Source: Actinobacteria bacterium IMCC26077
GTDB taxonomy: Bacteria > Actinomycetota > Actinomycetes > Nanopelagicales > Nanopelagicaceae
Direction of reading: 5' to 3'
DNA length: 64,000 nt
NCBI GenBank assembly: GCA_002284915.1
Contig: CP015606.1
Coordinates: 992,001 to 1,056,000 of the forward strand
The notes under the pieces are model-generated. The model worked only from the letters and a program-made list of their open reading frames with translations. It was not told the origin of the DNA and ran no database searches. The first letter of the stretch is position 1; every line of letters begins with the position of its first letter. This document shows positions 19,363 through 29,895 of the stretch, piece by piece. Position numbers and translations under genes: made by a program.

Positions 19363-20477
19363 GTGAGAAGAAGAGCGCTTATCTAGTGCTGGATGATGGC
19401 CGGATCTTTGAAGGGGAATCTTGGGCTAAAGAGGGCGAAACTTTTGGCGAAGCGGTCTTCGCGACCGGAATGACCGGTTACCAAGAGACACTCACTGATC
19501 CTTCCTACTTCGGACAAGTGGTTGTCATGACTGCACCACATATCGGAAATACTGGGATGAACACTGAAGATGAGGAATCTCGAAGAATCTGGGTTTCGGG
19601 TTTCGTTGTCCGAGACCCCTCACGGATTTCGAGTAATTGGCGCTCCGAGCGAGACCTCGAGAGCGAGCTGGCTGAGAGCGGAGTTGTTGGCATCTCAGGA
19701 GTCGACACTCGCGCACTAACGCGCCATCTGCGCGATTGCGGCGCCATGCGAGTTGGAATTTTTTCAGGATCAGAACTAACTCGTGAAGAGATGGTGACTC
19801 GTGTTCGCAAATCTCCAGAGATGATTGGCTCGAATCTAGTTGGCGATGTTTCGGTAAGTACGAAGTACGTAGTTCCAGCTAAAGGTCCAAAAAAGGCAAC
19901 CGTTGCGGCAATTGATTTAGGGATCAAAGGTGCAACTCCTCGTTTAATGTCTGAACGTGGAATAGAGGTTCATGTCTATCCCTTCAATGCAAAGCTGGAA
20001 GAGCTTCTGGAGATCAACCCAGATGGCATCTTCCTCTCCAACGGACCTGGCGACCCATCGACGATGCGTGAAACGGTAGAACTGGTCCGCGAGATTCTGC
20101 AACGAGGGATGCCGGTCTTTGGAATCTGCTTTGGTCATCAAATCTTTGGGCAGGCTCTCGGTTTTGAGACATACAAACTTCGCTTCGGCCATCGTGGAAT
20201 AAATCAACCAGTTCTGGACAAGTCCACTGGCAAAGTAGAAATCACCGCGCATAATCATGGCTTTGCGGTAAAAGCGCCAATAGATGGAATTTTTGACACG
20301 GTATTTGGCCGGGGTCGAGTTTCGCACATTAATCTCAACGATAATGTCGTTGAGGGGTTAGAACTTCTTGATCGCCCTGGATTTAGCGTGCAATATCACC
20401 CAGAAGCAGCAGCTGGTCCCCATGACGCCGCATATCTATTCGACCGTTTCTTCAATGTAATGAAGGGTAAGCGCTAA
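19359..20477 (+). CDS. carA: Carbamoyl-phosphate synthase, small (glutaminase) subunit
   Basis: Supplies ammonia from glutamine to CarB. The N-terminal CPSase_sm domain contains [15 protein letters not shown]. The class I amidotransferase domain has the nucleophile Cys in [15 protein letters not shown], and the catalytic His/Glu are in [13 protein letters not shown]. Length is 372 aa. It overlaps pyrC by ATGA and carB by one base. Confidence 0.97.
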   Translation: MSEKKSAYLVLDDGRIFEGESWAKEGETFGEAVFATGMTGYQETLTDPSYFGQVVVMTAPHIGNTGMNTEDEESRRIWVSGFVVRDPSRISSNWRSERDLESELAESGVVGISGVDTRALTRHLRDCGAMRVGIFSGSELTREEMVTRVRKSPEMIGSNLVGDVSVSTKYVVPAKGPKKATVAAIDLGIKGATPRLMSERGIEVHVYPFNAKLEELLEINPDGIFLSNGPGDPSTMRETVELVREILQRGMPVFGICFGHQIFGQALGFETYKLRFGHRGINQPVLDKSTGKVEITAHNHGFAVKAPIDGIFDTVFGRGRVSHINLNDNVVEGLELLDRPGFSVQYHPEAAAGPHDAAYLFDRFFNVMKGKR

Positions 20478-23400
20478 TGCCGAAGCGGAATGATATTAAA
20501 AGCGTTCTGGTCATTGGTTCGGGACCAATTGTCATCGGCCAAGCTTGCGAATTCGATTACTCGGGTACTCAGGCCTGTCGGGTGCTTCGTGCCGAGGGAT
20601 TACGGGTAATTCTCATTAATTCAAATCCAGCGACCATTATGACTGATCCGGAATTCGCCGATGCGACCTATATCGAACCAATTACTCCGGAGTTCGTTAC
20701 TAAAGTCATCGAGAAAGAGCGCCCCGATGCCTTGCTGGCAACCCTTGGGGGTCAGACGGCGCTAAATACGGCGATCAAACTCCATGATGCTGGGGTACTC
20801 GAGAAGTATGGAGTGCGCTTAATCGGTGCAAATGTTGAAGCGATTAATCGCGGAGAGAATCGGGAAATTTTCAAGGGAATTGTGGAGAGTATTGGGGGCG
20901 AATCTGCACGCTCACAAATTTGTCACTCCATCGCTGAATGTATCAAAGCAGCGCTTGAATTCAATTACCCAGTAGTTGTTCGACCTTCGTTCACGATGGG
21001 TGGACTTGGATCTGGAATAGCCAAGGATGAGGGCGAATTGCGAGAGATTGCGGGAGCCGGACTTAGGTATAGCCCGACAACTGAGGTCCTGATTGAGGAA
21101 TCCATCCTCGGTTGGAAAGAATTTGAATTAGAGATGATGCGTGATCATAAAGATAATGTTGTGGTTATTTGTTCAATTGAGAATTTCGATCCTATGGGTG
21201 TGCATACTGGCGATTCGATAACCGTCGCACCAGCGTTAACTCTGACGGATGTTGAGTATCAGAGGTTGCGAAACCTCTCAATCAACATTATTCGCGCTGT
21301 CGGTGTCGACACCGGTGGATGCAACATTCAATTTGCGGTCAATCCAACGAATGGCCGGATTGTCGTCATCGAAATGAATCCGCGAGTATCTCGCTCGAGC
21401 GCGCTGGCTTCGAAGGCCACGGGATTCCCGATTGCAAAGATTGCGGCGAAGCTAGCGATTGGTTACTCGCTCGATGAAATTCAAAACGACATTACGAAAG
21501 AAACGCCTGCTTCTTTTGAACCCACTCTGGATTACATAGTTGTGAAGATTCCTCGATTCAACTTCGAAAAGTTCCCGGCAGCAGATCCTCGGTTGACTAC
21601 CACCATGAAAAGTGTGGGCGAGGCTATGGCAATCGGGCGTAGTTTTCCAGAAGCTCTGCAGAAGGCGATGCGCTCCCTGGAGAAGAAGGGTTACTCATTT
21701 GCCTTCGATAGCGAAGGAGATGTGGCGCAAGAACTTCAAGCAGCCGCAATTCCCACAGAGATGCGAATTCACCATGTGCAACGCGCGCTCTTTCTTGGCG
21801 CAAGCGTCGCGGATGTTCATGCCACATCTAAAATAGATCCTTGGTTCTTAGACCAAATCGAACAGATCAATGAAGTGGCGCGGGAACTTGGACGCCCAGG
21901 TGAGTTAACGCGGAATCTATTGCGACGGGCAAAACGGATGGGATTTTCTGATCTGCAAATAGCCTCGATTCTTCAGGTGAAGGAAGCCGATATTCGGAGG
22001 AAACGGGAGAGCTTCGATCTACATCCGGTCTACAAGACGGTTGACACCTGTGCCGCTGAATTCAAAGCGTTAACTCCGTATCACTATTCGAGTTACGATG
22101 AAGAGAGCGAAGTCGAGCCACGCACTCGGCCAGCTGTTCTGATTCTTGGCAGCGGTCCAAATCGAATCGGGCAAGGTGTTGAATTCGATTACTCATGTGT
22201 TCATGCCGCCTTTGCGCTAAAGGCGATGGATTACGAGACGATTATGATCAATTGCAATCCTGAGACCGTTTCTACTGACTACGACACTTCAGATCGACTC
22301 TATTTTGAACCTTTGACTTTCGAAGATGTTATGGAGATCTATCGAGCCGAATTAGCAGTTGGGCCGATTGCCGGGGTGGTGGTGCAGCTCGGCGGACAAA
22401 CGCCACTTGGTCTTGCTAAAGCGTTAGAAGAGGCGGGCGTTCCCATAGTTGGCACTAGCCCTGCTGCCATTGATATTGCCGAAGATCGTGGTGAGTTTGG
22501 CGCGCTCCTTGAGCGTGAGAAATTGCGAGCGCCAGAATTTGGATTGGCGTACTCATATGAGGATGCGTTGGCCATCGCTACGAAAGTGGGCTATCCCGTG
22601 TTAGTTCGTCCATCTTATGTGTTGGGTGGTCGAGGCATGGAGATTGTTTACGATGATGAAGCCTTAGCAAGCTACATTTCGCGAGCAACTGAGATAAGCC
22701 CAGATCATCCGGTGCTCGTTGATCGCTTCCTGGATCATGCAACGGAACTCGATGTTGATGCACTCTACGATGGCAACGAACTCTTCTTAGCTGGAGTGAT
22801 GGAGCATATTGAAGAGGCAGGAATCCACTCAGGGGATTCCGCCTGCGTTCTTCCGCCAGTGGATCTCTCGCTTGATGCGATGCAAGAGATTAGAGAGGCG
22901 ACAGAGAAGATAGCTCGTGGTGTGGGTGTGAGAGGTCTGGTCAATATTCAATTCGCTATTGAAGAGGGAAAGCTTTTTGTACTGGAGGCGAATCCGCGCG
23001 CTTCACGAACGGTGCCCTTTGTGAGTAAAGCCATTGGCGTTCCACTAGCAAAAGCTGCCGCGCAGATCTCATTAGGTAAGTCGATTTCCGACCTCCGGAA
23101 CGAGGGTCTACTGCCACATCATGGGGATGGAGTTGCACGAGGTATTAGCGTGAAAGAGGCAGTCTTGCCTTGGAATCGCTTCCGAAAACGCGATGGTAGC
23201 GGCGTTGATGCTTTACTCGGACCAGAGATGAGAAGTACTGGCGAAGTTATGGGACGAGATAGCACCTTTGGTCGAGCTTTCTCGAAGAGTCAGAGCGCAG
23301 CCTCAGGCGCCTTACCAAACTCGGGATCGATTTTTGTCTCCTTCGCCGATCGCGACAAAGCAATCGGGATTGCCGGAGCCAAGAAATTATTTGATGCGGG

Positions 23401-23731
23401 ATATCAACTCTTTGCAACTGCAGGAACTGCTCGAGCGCTCCAGGCTGAGGGTATTGACGTGGTTCACGTTCGAAAATTTAGCGAGGGTAAAGGTCCCAAT
23501 GGTGAGAACACCGCGTTAGATTTGATTGAGGGCGGTTCAGTAGCGCTGGTAGTTAATACGCCCTTTGGTTCTGGTCCCCGAGAAGACGGTTGGCGGATTC
23601 GAACCTCTGCGGTAGCGCGAGGAATTCCCATCATCACAACAATTTCAGGGTTACACGCGGCAGCAGAGGCAATGGTTGCTCAGCGGGCCGCAAACTTCAC
23701 AGTGACTTCGTTGCAGGAGTGGTTAGGTTGA
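20477..23731 (+). CDS. carB: Carbamoyl-phosphate synthase, large subunit
   Basis: Makes carbamoyl phosphate from bicarbonate, ammonia and two ATP for both pyrimidine and arginine synthesis. The 1084-aa protein has two homologous ATP-grasp halves, visible as [20 protein letters not shown] near the N-terminus and [20 protein letters not shown] in the second half, and a C-terminal MGS-like allosteric domain with [19 protein letters not shown]. It overlaps carA by one base and pyrK by 4 nt. Confidence 0.98.
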   Translation: MPKRNDIKSVLVIGSGPIVIGQACEFDYSGTQACRVLRAEGLRVILINSNPATIMTDPEFADATYIEPITPEFVTKVIEKERPDALLATLGGQTALNTAIKLHDAGVLEKYGVRLIGANVEAINRGENREIFKGIVESIGGESARSQICHSIAECIKAALEFNYPVVVRPSFTMGGLGSGIAKDEGELREIAGAGLRYSPTTEVLIEESILGWKEFELEMMRDHKDNVVVICSIENFDPMGVHTGDSITVAPALTLTDVEYQRLRNLSINIIRAVGVDTGGCNIQFAVNPTNGRIVVIEMNPRVSRSSALASKATGFPIAKIAAKLAIGYSLDEIQNDITKETPASFEPTLDYIVVKIPRFNFEKFPAADPRLTTTMKSVGEAMAIGRSFPEALQKAMRSLEKKGYSFAFDSEGDVAQELQAAAIPTEMRIHHVQRALFLGASVADVHATSKIDPWFLDQIEQINEVARELGRPGELTRNLLRRAKRMGFSDLQIASILQVKEADIRRKRESFDLHPVYKTVDTCAAEFKALTPYHYSSYDEESEVEPRTRPAVLILGSGPNRIGQGVEFDYSCVHAAFALKAMDYETIMINCNPETVSTDYDTSDRLYFEPLTFEDVMEIYRAELAVGPIAGVVVQLGGQTPLGLAKALEEAGVPIVGTSPAAIDIAEDRGEFGALLEREKLRAPEFGLAYSYEDALAIATKVGYPVLVRPSYVLGGRGMEIVYDDEALASYISRATEISPDHPVLVDRFLDHATELDVDALYDGNELFLAGVMEHIEEAGIHSGDSACVLPPVDLSLDAMQEIREATEKIARGVGVRGLVNIQFAIEEGKLFVLEANPRASRTVPFVSKAIGVPLAKAAAQISLGKSISDLRNEGLLPHHGDGVARGISVKEAVLPWNRFRKRDGSGVDALLGPEMRSTGEVMGRDSTFGRAFSKSQSAASGALPNSGSIFVSFADRDKAIGIAGAKKLFDAGYQLFATAGTARALQAEGIDVVHVRKFSEGKGPNGENTALDLIEGGSVALVVNTPFGSGPREDGWRIRTSAVARGIPIITTISGLHAAAEAMVAQRAANFTVTSLQEWLG

Positions 23732-24582
23732 GCGCGACAATTAATTCTCCTATCCAAAGCGATTGCGAAGTTATCTCCAATCGTCGCGTGGGCGCATATC
23801 AGCACCTCACGCTCGCAGCGCCAGGAATCTCTGAACGGGTCCGGCCCGGCAATTTCGTTGCCATCAGCGTTGGTGATTCGAGAAGTTCGATGCTGCTCCG
23901 TCGCTCTTTCGCTATTTATCAATCAACGAGCCGAGGGCCTTTTGGTGGAACTATCGAGATCATCGTCGCGCCACATGGAGCAGGAAGCACCTGGATTTCA
24001 CAAAGAGCGCCGCACGATCGACTGAATGTCGTCGGGCCTTTGGGGAACGCTTTTAAGATTCCCAAGGATCCAGTCCGGGCGCTCCTGGTTGGCGGTGGGT
24101 ATGGCTCAGCACCACTCTTTCCACTTGCCGAAATTTTGCGTCAAAAGAATTCGAGAGTCGAGATGGCAGTGGGCGCAAGTACCGCAGAACGAATCTTCGC
24201 TCCGGTGGAAGGCAAGCGTTCAGTCCATTCTCTAGCGATCGCAACTGAGGATGGTTCGATTGGCGTTGCCGGGCGAGTTACCGATCTATTCGATAACTCG
24301 TTATCCAACATCGATATTGTCTATGCCTGCGGTCCCATGGGGATGCTCAAAGCCTTGACGGCTATTGGAGAACGCGCAGGAGTAACCGTCGCGTGTGCGG
24401 TAGAAGAATCTATGGCTTGTGGAGTAGGTCTATGTATGACCTGCGTCTTGCCGGTTAAGGATAAAACTGGAGTTATCAAGATGGTTCGCTCTTGCGTAGA
24501 AGGACCGATCTTCGACGGTGATGCCGTGCAATGGGATGGAATTGGAACCATTCCTCCAGGCACCTATGGAGCGCCACGATGA
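23728..24582 (+). CDS. pyrK: Dihydroorotate dehydrogenase electron-transfer subunit
   Basis: FAD and 2Fe-2S reductase subunit that passes electrons from PyrD to NAD. The N-terminal ferredoxin-reductase domain shows [10 protein letters not shown] and the flavin motif RRSFAIY; the NAD domain shows [14 protein letters not shown]-terminal iron-sulfur ligands are C-GVGL-C-MT-C and a later SC in VRSC. TTG 23728 overlaps the carB stop as TTGA and gives the natural N-terminus; upstream residues of the open frame lie inside carB. Length is 284 aa. It pairs with the class 1B pyrD that follows. Confidence 0.92.
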   Translation: MSATINSPIQSDCEVISNRRVGAYQHLTLAAPGISERVRPGNFVAISVGDSRSSMLLRRSFAIYQSTSRGPFGGTIEIIVAPHGAGSTWISQRAPHDRLNVVGPLGNAFKIPKDPVRALLVGGGYGSAPLFPLAEILRQKNSRVEMAVGASTAERIFAPVEGKRSVHSLAIATEDGSIGVAGRVTDLFDNSLSNIDIVYACGPMGMLKALTAIGERAGVTVACAVEESMACGVGLCMTCVLPVKDKTGVIKMVRSCVEGPIFDGDAVQWDGIGTIPPGTYGAPR

Positions 24583-25520
24583 GCCACGAAGTATTCGATT
24601 ACAGCACTACATTGGGGAGCGCGCACTTTCCTAATCCGATTTTCACAGCTAGTGGTTGTGCGGCTAATGGAAAGGAGCTCTCGGCATTCTTTCCACTCAC
24701 AGATATTGGTGCGGTTGTCACTAAATCTGTAATGACCAATCCTCGATCGGGACGAGCAACACCACGAATGGCGGAAACGCCCAGCGGAATGCTCAACGCC
24801 ATCGGTTTACAAGGGCCAGGTATTGATACCTTCCTCCGCGAAGATCTCCCTTGGTTAGTCGAACATGGAGCTCGTACCGTTGTTTCCATCGCTGGTGAGA
24901 GCGTTGATGAATTTGCTGCGCTATCGAGGAAGGTTCGCAATTCACCTGGAGTGAGCGCATTAGAGGTAAACATCTCCTGCCCAAACGTTGAGAACCGGGG
25001 GTTGGTGTTCGCGTGTGATCGCGCCTCTGCGCGCGAAGTTATCGAAGGGGTCAAACGGAGTGTAGGAAATTCCCTTCCCATCATCGCTAAGCTCTCACCA
25101 GATGTCACCGATATCGTGGCAATCGCGCAAGAGGTGGTCGGTGCAGGCGCTGATGGTCTTGCGATGATTAACACTTTGCTCGGCATGGTCATCAATACCG
25201 AAACGATGCGTCCGCAATTAGCTAATAAAACGGGCGGTCTCTCTGGCCCTGCGATTAGACCAGTTGCTGTTCGCGCTATTTATCAAGTTCACGCGGCGCT
25301 GCCAAATATTCCCATAGTAGGTATGGGCGGAGTTTTGACAGGAAATGATGCGTTCGAACTCGTACTCGCTGGCGCCAGCGCAATTTCGGTAGGCACGGCA
25401 ACCTTTAACGACCCTTCGGCGCCAGTGCGAATCAAAAATGAATTGGCGGAACTATTGGTCGCTCGAGGGTTCACTCGATTCTCAGATGCCGTGGGATTTG
25501 CACATCGGGCCCAAGCATGA
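24579..25520 (+). CDS. pyrD: Dihydroorotate dehydrogenase, class 1B catalytic subunit
   Basis: FMN enzyme oxidising dihydroorotate to orotate. FTASGCAANGKE at the N-terminus, NISCPNVENRG with the catalytic cysteine, NTLLGMVINTETMRP, and GMGGVLTGNDAFELVLAGASAISVGTA fit class 1. Adjacency to pyrK indicates the NAD-linked 1B form, rather than the quinone-linked class 2 enzyme of mycobacteria. ATG 24579 overlaps the pyrK stop, so the first 16 codons of the longer open frame are excluded. Length is 313 aa. Confidence 0.93.
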   Translation: MSHEVFDYSTTLGSAHFPNPIFTASGCAANGKELSAFFPLTDIGAVVTKSVMTNPRSGRATPRMAETPSGMLNAIGLQGPGIDTFLREDLPWLVEHGARTVVSIAGESVDEFAALSRKVRNSPGVSALEVNISCPNVENRGLVFACDRASAREVIEGVKRSVGNSLPIIAKLSPDVTDIVAIAQEVVGAGADGLAMINTLLGMVINTETMRPQLANKTGGLSGPAIRPVAVRAIYQVHAALPNIPIVGMGGVLTGNDAFELVLAGASAISVGTATFNDPSAPVRIKNELAELLVARGFTRFSDAVGFAHRAQA

Positions 25521-26206
25521 GCTCTCCAATAATCCTCGCGGTTGATACTACTGAAGTCAATGTTGCTGCAGATTGGGTTCGAGTAACGCAAGAACATATT
25601 GGTGTTATTAAGCTAGGACTGGAGTTCTACTTGGCACGTGGCGCTGAGGGCGTACGAACCGTTCGCGCCAGCGCACCAAATCTCAGACTCTTTCTAGATC
25701 TCAAGTTGCACGATATTCCAAACACAGTTGCAGGCGCTGTGCGCTCAGTTGCCGATATCCAGCCGGATTTTTTGACCGTGCACGCCTCAGGTGGACCGAA
25801 GATGATCGAAAGTGCGGCGAAAGCGCTTCCAGATGGATCCATCACCGCTGTAACGCTGCTCACCTCACTCTCCGCGTCAGATACCGCATTGATGGGAATC
25901 TCAGGTAATTCTCAAGAAATCGTTATCAAATGGGCAAAACTTGCTGTTGAGGCTGGCGCGAATGCAATCGTGACATCGCCTCAAGAAGTTGCTGCGCTCC
26001 GATCAACGTTGCCGAAAGAGATCGTGCTCATAACTCCTGGTGTTCGACCCGCTGGCGCTGATTCGGGAGACCAAGCGCGGGTGGCTACTCCGGCGGAGGC
26101 TCTCTCATGGGGGGCGGATTACGTTGTTATCGGTCGCCCGATAACTTCGGGGGCAACGCTCGAAGAGATTGCAAAGAATGCAGAAGTGATTCTCTGCTCA
26201 CTTTGA
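25517..26206 (+). CDS. pyrF: Orotidine 5'-phosphate decarboxylase
   Basis: Final step to UMP. The active-site Lys/Asp cluster is visible as FLDLKLHDIPNTV. GVIKLGLEFYLARG, TPGVRPAGADSGDQARVATPAEAL and VIGRPITSG give the phosphate-binding region. The short form (229 aa) with DLKLHDIPNTV is the type I enzyme rather than the long form of mycobacteria. ATG 25517 overlaps pyrD by 4 nt. It is the last gene of the pyr operon; no separate pyrE (orotate phosphoribosyltransferase) is seen in the window. Confidence 0.95.
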   Translation: MSSPIILAVDTTEVNVAADWVRVTQEHIGVIKLGLEFYLARGAEGVRTVRASAPNLRLFLDLKLHDIPNTVAGAVRSVADIQPDFLTVHASGGPKMIESAAKALPDGSITAVTLLTSLSASDTALMGISGNSQEIVIKWAKLAVEAGANAIVTSPQEVAALRSTLPKEIVLITPGVRPAGADSGDQARVATPAEALSWGADYVVIGRPITSGATLEEIAKNAEVILCSL

Positions 26207-26231
26207 AGATGCCCGGTGGTGAGTTTGCAGC

Positions 26232-26237
26232 TACCGT
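26232..26237 (+). promoter_or_regulatory. -10 box, leaderless promoter of mihF
   Basis: TACCGT, then exactly 6 nt, then ATG 26244. No Shine-Dalgarno sequence is present immediately upstream. Confidence 0.5.
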
Positions 26238-26243
26238 TTCGTC

Positions 26244-26561
26244 ATGCCACTACCACAGTTAAGTGAAAGCGAACGAGCCGCTGCGCTAGAAGCTGCAGCG
26301 CGAGCGCGAAAGATTCGTGCAGAAATCAAAGCAGATCTCAAGAGTGGAAAGAGAACGCTGAAAGAGGTCATCGATTTGGGAAAGAGCGATGAGGTGGTGG
26401 GGAAGATGAAGGTGAGCGCACTGATCGAAGCGCTCCCTGGAGTTGGCAGAGTTCGAGCCTCCGCATTGATGGAGAAGGTGGGCATCGCCTCGAGCCGGAG
26501 AATAAGAGGGCTAGGTATCCATCAAACCCGTGATTTATTGGCGGAGTTCCAACTACGCTAA
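26244..26561 (+). CDS. mihF: Actinobacterial integration host factor (mIHF)
   Basis: Small (105 aa) nucleoid-associated DNA-bending protein specific to actinobacteria. It begins with a long charged helix (ARARKIRAEIKADLKSGKRTLKEV) followed by a helix-two-turn-helix module with VSALIEALPGVGRVRASALMEKVGI. The C-terminal RRIRGLGIHQTRDLL is the conserved DNA-contacting end. It has its own leaderless-type promoter after pyrF and precedes gmk, the usual actinobacterial order. Confidence 0.93.
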   Translation: MPLPQLSESERAAALEAAARARKIRAEIKADLKSGKRTLKEVIDLGKSDEVVGKMKVSALIEALPGVGRVRASALMEKVGIASSRRIRGLGIHQTRDLLAEFQLR

Positions 26562-26565
26562 GGGC

Positions 26566-27123
26566 GTGGAGCTCATCGTTCTCTCTGGACCAGGTGGAGT
26601 TGGCAAATCGACTGTCTCGGAGTACCTCCGAAAGAATGCTGAAGGAATCTGGGTAAGCGTCTCAATGACCACCCGCGCCCCTCGCGACGGTGAGATCGAT
26701 GGAATCGATTACTACTTCTGCTCCGAATCTGAATTCAAGGCGAAGATTGATGAAGGCGCTTTCCTCGAATGGGCACACTTCGCCGGGAACTATTACGGAA
26801 CGCCCCGATCTGCGGTGGCCGCTGAAATCTCCGCGGGGCGAGCGGTGCTCCTGGAGATCGAAATCTCTGGCGCTCGACAGGTTCGAGCTGCCTGGGATAG
26901 CGCCTATCTCGTCTTCCTCGCGCCACCTTCCTTCTCCGAATTGGAGCGGCGCCTCTTAGGGCGGGGGACTGATACTCCGGAACGGGCCGCGCAGCGGCTG
27001 GAAATTGCTCACGAGGAGATGGCCCAGAGCCACTGGTTCGACGAGGTTCTGATTAACTCTTCGGTCGAAGAGGTCGCCGCCCGACTGATAGCCTTGGCCT
27101 CTCAACCCCGCCAGATTGGCTAA
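26566..27123 (+). CDS. gmk: Guanylate kinase
   Basis: Phosphorylates GMP to GDP. P-loop GPGGVGKST, the GMP-binding SVSMTTRAPRDGEIDGIDYYF, FLEWAHFAGNYYGTP and the LEIEISGARQVR segment identify the family. GTG 26566 is preferred because it begins exactly at the first strand (VELIVLSGPG); upstream codons lie inside mihF. It is placed 4 nt after the mihF stop. Length is 185 aa. This gene looks visibly richer in G and C than its neighbours. Confidence 0.94.
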   Translation: MELIVLSGPGGVGKSTVSEYLRKNAEGIWVSVSMTTRAPRDGEIDGIDYYFCSESEFKAKIDEGAFLEWAHFAGNYYGTPRSAVAAEISAGRAVLLEIEISGARQVRAAWDSAYLVFLAPPSFSELERRLLGRGTDTPERAAQRLEIAHEEMAQSHWFDEVLINSSVEEVAARLIALASQPRQIG

Positions 27124-27161
27124 TTGGGCAGGGTTCTCACGCTCGGTAGAAGGGGCAAATC

Positions 27162-27434
27162 ATGATTCAGAGCGATGGCATCACCAATCCGCCAATTGAC
27201 GACCTCTTGGCTAAGAGCGGTTCCAAGTACAGCCTGGTGCTCTTCTCCGCGAAACGCGCCCGTCAGATCAACGCCTACTACTCCCAATTGAGCGAAGGCC
27301 TCTTGGAGTATGTCGGGCCACTGGTGGAAACTCACGTCCACGAGAAGCCACTCTCGATTGCACTTCGAGAAATTAATGGTGGCCTCTTAACTCTAGAGTC
27401 ACTCGAAATCTCAGAAGCTCAAGAGAGCGCGTAA
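27162..27434 (+). CDS. rpoZ: RNA polymerase omega subunit
   Basis: A 90-aa omega subunit that helps assemble and stabilise RNA polymerase. The actinobacterial N-terminus ([35 protein letters not shown]) and the C-terminal [10 protein letters not shown] are conserved. AAGGGG 10 nt before ATG 27162 is a clear ribosome-binding site. It follows gmk by 38 nt. Confidence 0.95.
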   Translation: MIQSDGITNPPIDDLLAKSGSKYSLVLFSAKRARQINAYYSQLSEGLLEYVGPLVETHVHEKPLSIALREINGGLLTLESLEISEAQESA

Positions 27435-27460
27435 GCGCAAATCTTTAGAGAGCTCACCTC

Positions 27461-28660
27461 GTGTTCCCCCGCAGAGTAGTTCTCGGCGTCACCGGCGGAA
27501 TCGCCGTCTACAAATCTTGTGAATTACTCCGTCGACTTCTCGACCGCGCTCTCGATGTCACGGTAGTGCCTACCGAGAACTCACTCCGATTTGTCGGCGC
27601 TGCCACCTGGGAAGCGCTCTCGGGAAAACCCGCAATCTCCTCGCTTTGGCAGGATGTGTCGGGTGGGGCGCACGTTGAAGTAGCGCGAGCGGCCGAGTTG
27701 ATTCTCATTGCACCTACCACCGCTGATTTCATTGCACGATTAGCTCAAGGGCGCAGCGACGATTTATTGAGCGCAACTGTGCTCACAGCAGAGTGCCCTG
27801 TAGTGATTATTCCGGCGATGCATCATCAGATGTGGCAGAACCCAGCGACCATTGAGAATGTGCGCACGTTGCGTGCTCGAGGGATATTGGTGATGGAACC
27901 TGCCGAAGGGCCCCTCAATAATGGGGATGTTGGCGTAGGTCGCTTTCCGGAGATTTTCGAAATTTTCGATTTTTTGGGCGAGCACAAATTACTCAAGAGC
28001 GACCTCTTGGGAAGTCAAGTTGTCGTGACCGCTGGTGGCACGAGAGAGATGATTGATCCGGTTCGATTTATCGGCAATCTCTCGTCAGGTAAGCAGGGAA
28101 TTGCATTAGCCAAGGCAGCTGCCGCTCGCGGTGCAAAGGTGCAGTTAATCGCGGCGAATATCGAAGAATCGCTCCTGCCCCGAGATAAGGCAATTGAGAT
28201 AATCAAAGTGGGTTCTACAGCCGAATTGGGTCGCGCGTTAGACGGCCTTTCAAGTTTTGATCTTCTCTTCATGGCCGCTGCCGTTGCTGATTATCGTCCG
28301 GCGATGGCTAATTCGAGCAAGATCAAACGCGATGGTTCGGTTCGCTCCTTGGATTTAGTCGAGAATCCAGATCTATTGGCCCAATTAGCCAGCAAACAGA
28401 TGAGCGCTGAACGCAGAGGAATCATCGTTGGGTTTGCTGCTGAGAGCGCTATCGATGAGGCAGCTGCTCGTGAGAAGCTCAACCGAAAAGGGGTCGATTT
28501 TCTCTTTGTTAACGATATAGCTACCAATGAGGTCTTCAACTCAGATAGCAATGGCGGCATCCTGATCTCACGTGATGGCGAGAGACTTTCACTCCAGTAT
28601 CAACCCAAAGACACGCTTAGCCACGCGCTACTGGATGCGGTTGCACAGGGGATAGGTTAG
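27461..28660 (+). CDS. coaBC: Bifunctional phosphopantothenoylcysteine decarboxylase / phosphopantothenate-cysteine ligase
   Basis: Carries out two consecutive steps of coenzyme A synthesis. The N-terminal flavoprotein decarboxylase domain has [31 protein letters not shown] and [13 protein letters not shown]. The C-terminal CoaB domain has [25 protein letters not shown], a dimer segment, and [10 protein letters not shown]. Length is 399 aa, normal for the fusion. GTG start at 27461, 26 nt after rpoZ, without an obvious ribosome-binding site or -10 box. Confidence 0.96.
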   Translation: MFPRRVVLGVTGGIAVYKSCELLRRLLDRALDVTVVPTENSLRFVGAATWEALSGKPAISSLWQDVSGGAHVEVARAAELILIAPTTADFIARLAQGRSDDLLSATVLTAECPVVIIPAMHHQMWQNPATIENVRTLRARGILVMEPAEGPLNNGDVGVGRFPEIFEIFDFLGEHKLLKSDLLGSQVVVTAGGTREMIDPVRFIGNLSSGKQGIALAKAAAARGAKVQLIAANIEESLLPRDKAIEIIKVGSTAELGRALDGLSSFDLLFMAAAVADYRPAMANSSKIKRDGSVRSLDLVENPDLLAQLASKQMSAERRGIIVGFAAESAIDEAAAREKLNRKGVDFLFVNDIATNEVFNSDSNGGILISRDGERLSLQYQPKDTLSHALLDAVAQGIG

Positions 28661-28664
28661 GAGA

Positions 28665-29855
28665 ATGTCCAAACGACTTTTCACCTCAGAATCTGTGACT
28701 GAGGGACATCCAGACAAGATGGCCGATCAAATATCGGATTCGATACTTGATGCTTTCCTCGCCGAAGATCCCAAAAGTCGGGTCGCTGTAGAAACGATGT
28801 TGACTACAGGTCAGGTGCATGTCGCTGGCGAAGTAACAACGTTGGCTAATCCAGATTTGATGTCACTTATCCGTTCGGTGATTCTCGATATCGGTTATAA
28901 CAGCAGCGAACGTGGATTCGACGGAAATTCCTGCGGGATAAGTCTCTCTCTGGGAAAACAATCCCCCGATATTGCACAAGGGGTGGATGCTGCACTCGAA
29001 GAGCGAACTAAGGAGTCCATCGATCCACTAGATAAACAGGGTGCTGGCGATCAAGGGTTGATGTTTGGCTATGCTAGTAATGAAACGGCAGAGCTGATGC
29101 CACTGCCAATTGCAATCGCTCATGCACTTGCCCATGAACTTGCCAATGTTCGAAAGAGCGGCCAATTAACCTATCTCCGCCCTGACGCAAAGACGCAGGT
29201 TACGGTTGAATACGATGGCAACCGAGCAACTCGGCTCGACACCTTAGTTATATCCACTCAACATGATCCAGATCTCGACTTGGTTAATGTTCTTCCCAAG
29301 GATCTCGCGCGAACTGTGGTCGAACCAGTTCTATCCCGATACGAACTCTCTACAAAAGAGCTTCGCGTCTTAATCAATCCCACCGGGCGTTTCGTTGTTG
29401 GTGGACCGATGGGTGACGCTGGATTAACTGGTCGAAAGATCATCGTCGATTCGTATGGGGGGATGGCCCGGCATGGCGGAGGTGCATTTAGCGGAAAGGA
29501 CCCATCGAAAGTCGATCGGTCTGCAGCGTATGCGATGCGTTGGGTAGCTAAAAATATTGTTGCGGCCGGCTTGGCCGACCGATGTGAAGTCCAAGTGGCG
29601 TATGCAATCGGTAAAGCGCAACCTGTGGGTCTCTTCGTTGAAACCTTTGGAACCGAGAAAGTTCCGGTAGATCGGATTCAACGAGCAGTGAGCGAGGTTT
29701 TCGACCTTCGTCCCGCTGCCATCATTCGCGATCTCAACCTGCTCCGTCCGATTTATCGGAAGACTAGTAATTATGGCCATTTCGGACGGGAACTACCCGA
29801 ATTCATGTGGGAGCGAACCGATAAGGTGAGCGAACTGCAGCGCGCAACTGAGTAA
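28665..29855 (+). CDS. metK: S-adenosylmethionine synthetase
   Basis: Makes SAM from methionine and [41 protein letters not shown], the methionine-binding loop region and [16 protein letters not shown] are diagnostic. Length is 396 aa. It starts 4 nt after coaBC with GGAG as ribosome-binding site, leaving no room for a SAM riboswitch. It links functionally to metH further along the window. Confidence 0.98.
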   Translation: MSKRLFTSESVTEGHPDKMADQISDSILDAFLAEDPKSRVAVETMLTTGQVHVAGEVTTLANPDLMSLIRSVILDIGYNSSERGFDGNSCGISLSLGKQSPDIAQGVDAALEERTKESIDPLDKQGAGDQGLMFGYASNETAELMPLPIAIAHALAHELANVRKSGQLTYLRPDAKTQVTVEYDGNRATRLDTLVISTQHDPDLDLVNVLPKDLARTVVEPVLSRYELSTKELRVLINPTGRFVVGGPMGDAGLTGRKIIVDSYGGMARHGGGAFSGKDPSKVDRSAAYAMRWVAKNIVAAGLADRCEVQVAYAIGKAQPVGLFVETFGTEKVPVDRIQRAVSEVFDLRPAAIIRDLNLLRPIYRKTSNYGHFGRELPEFMWERTDKVSELQRATE

Positions 29856-29895
29856 GACGCTGCCCAGCTAGTTCATTCGAAGGGTCGTTGCTGCG

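Noticed and set aside
28661-28664. SAM riboswitch in front of metK
   Set aside because: The gap to coaBC is 4 nt.
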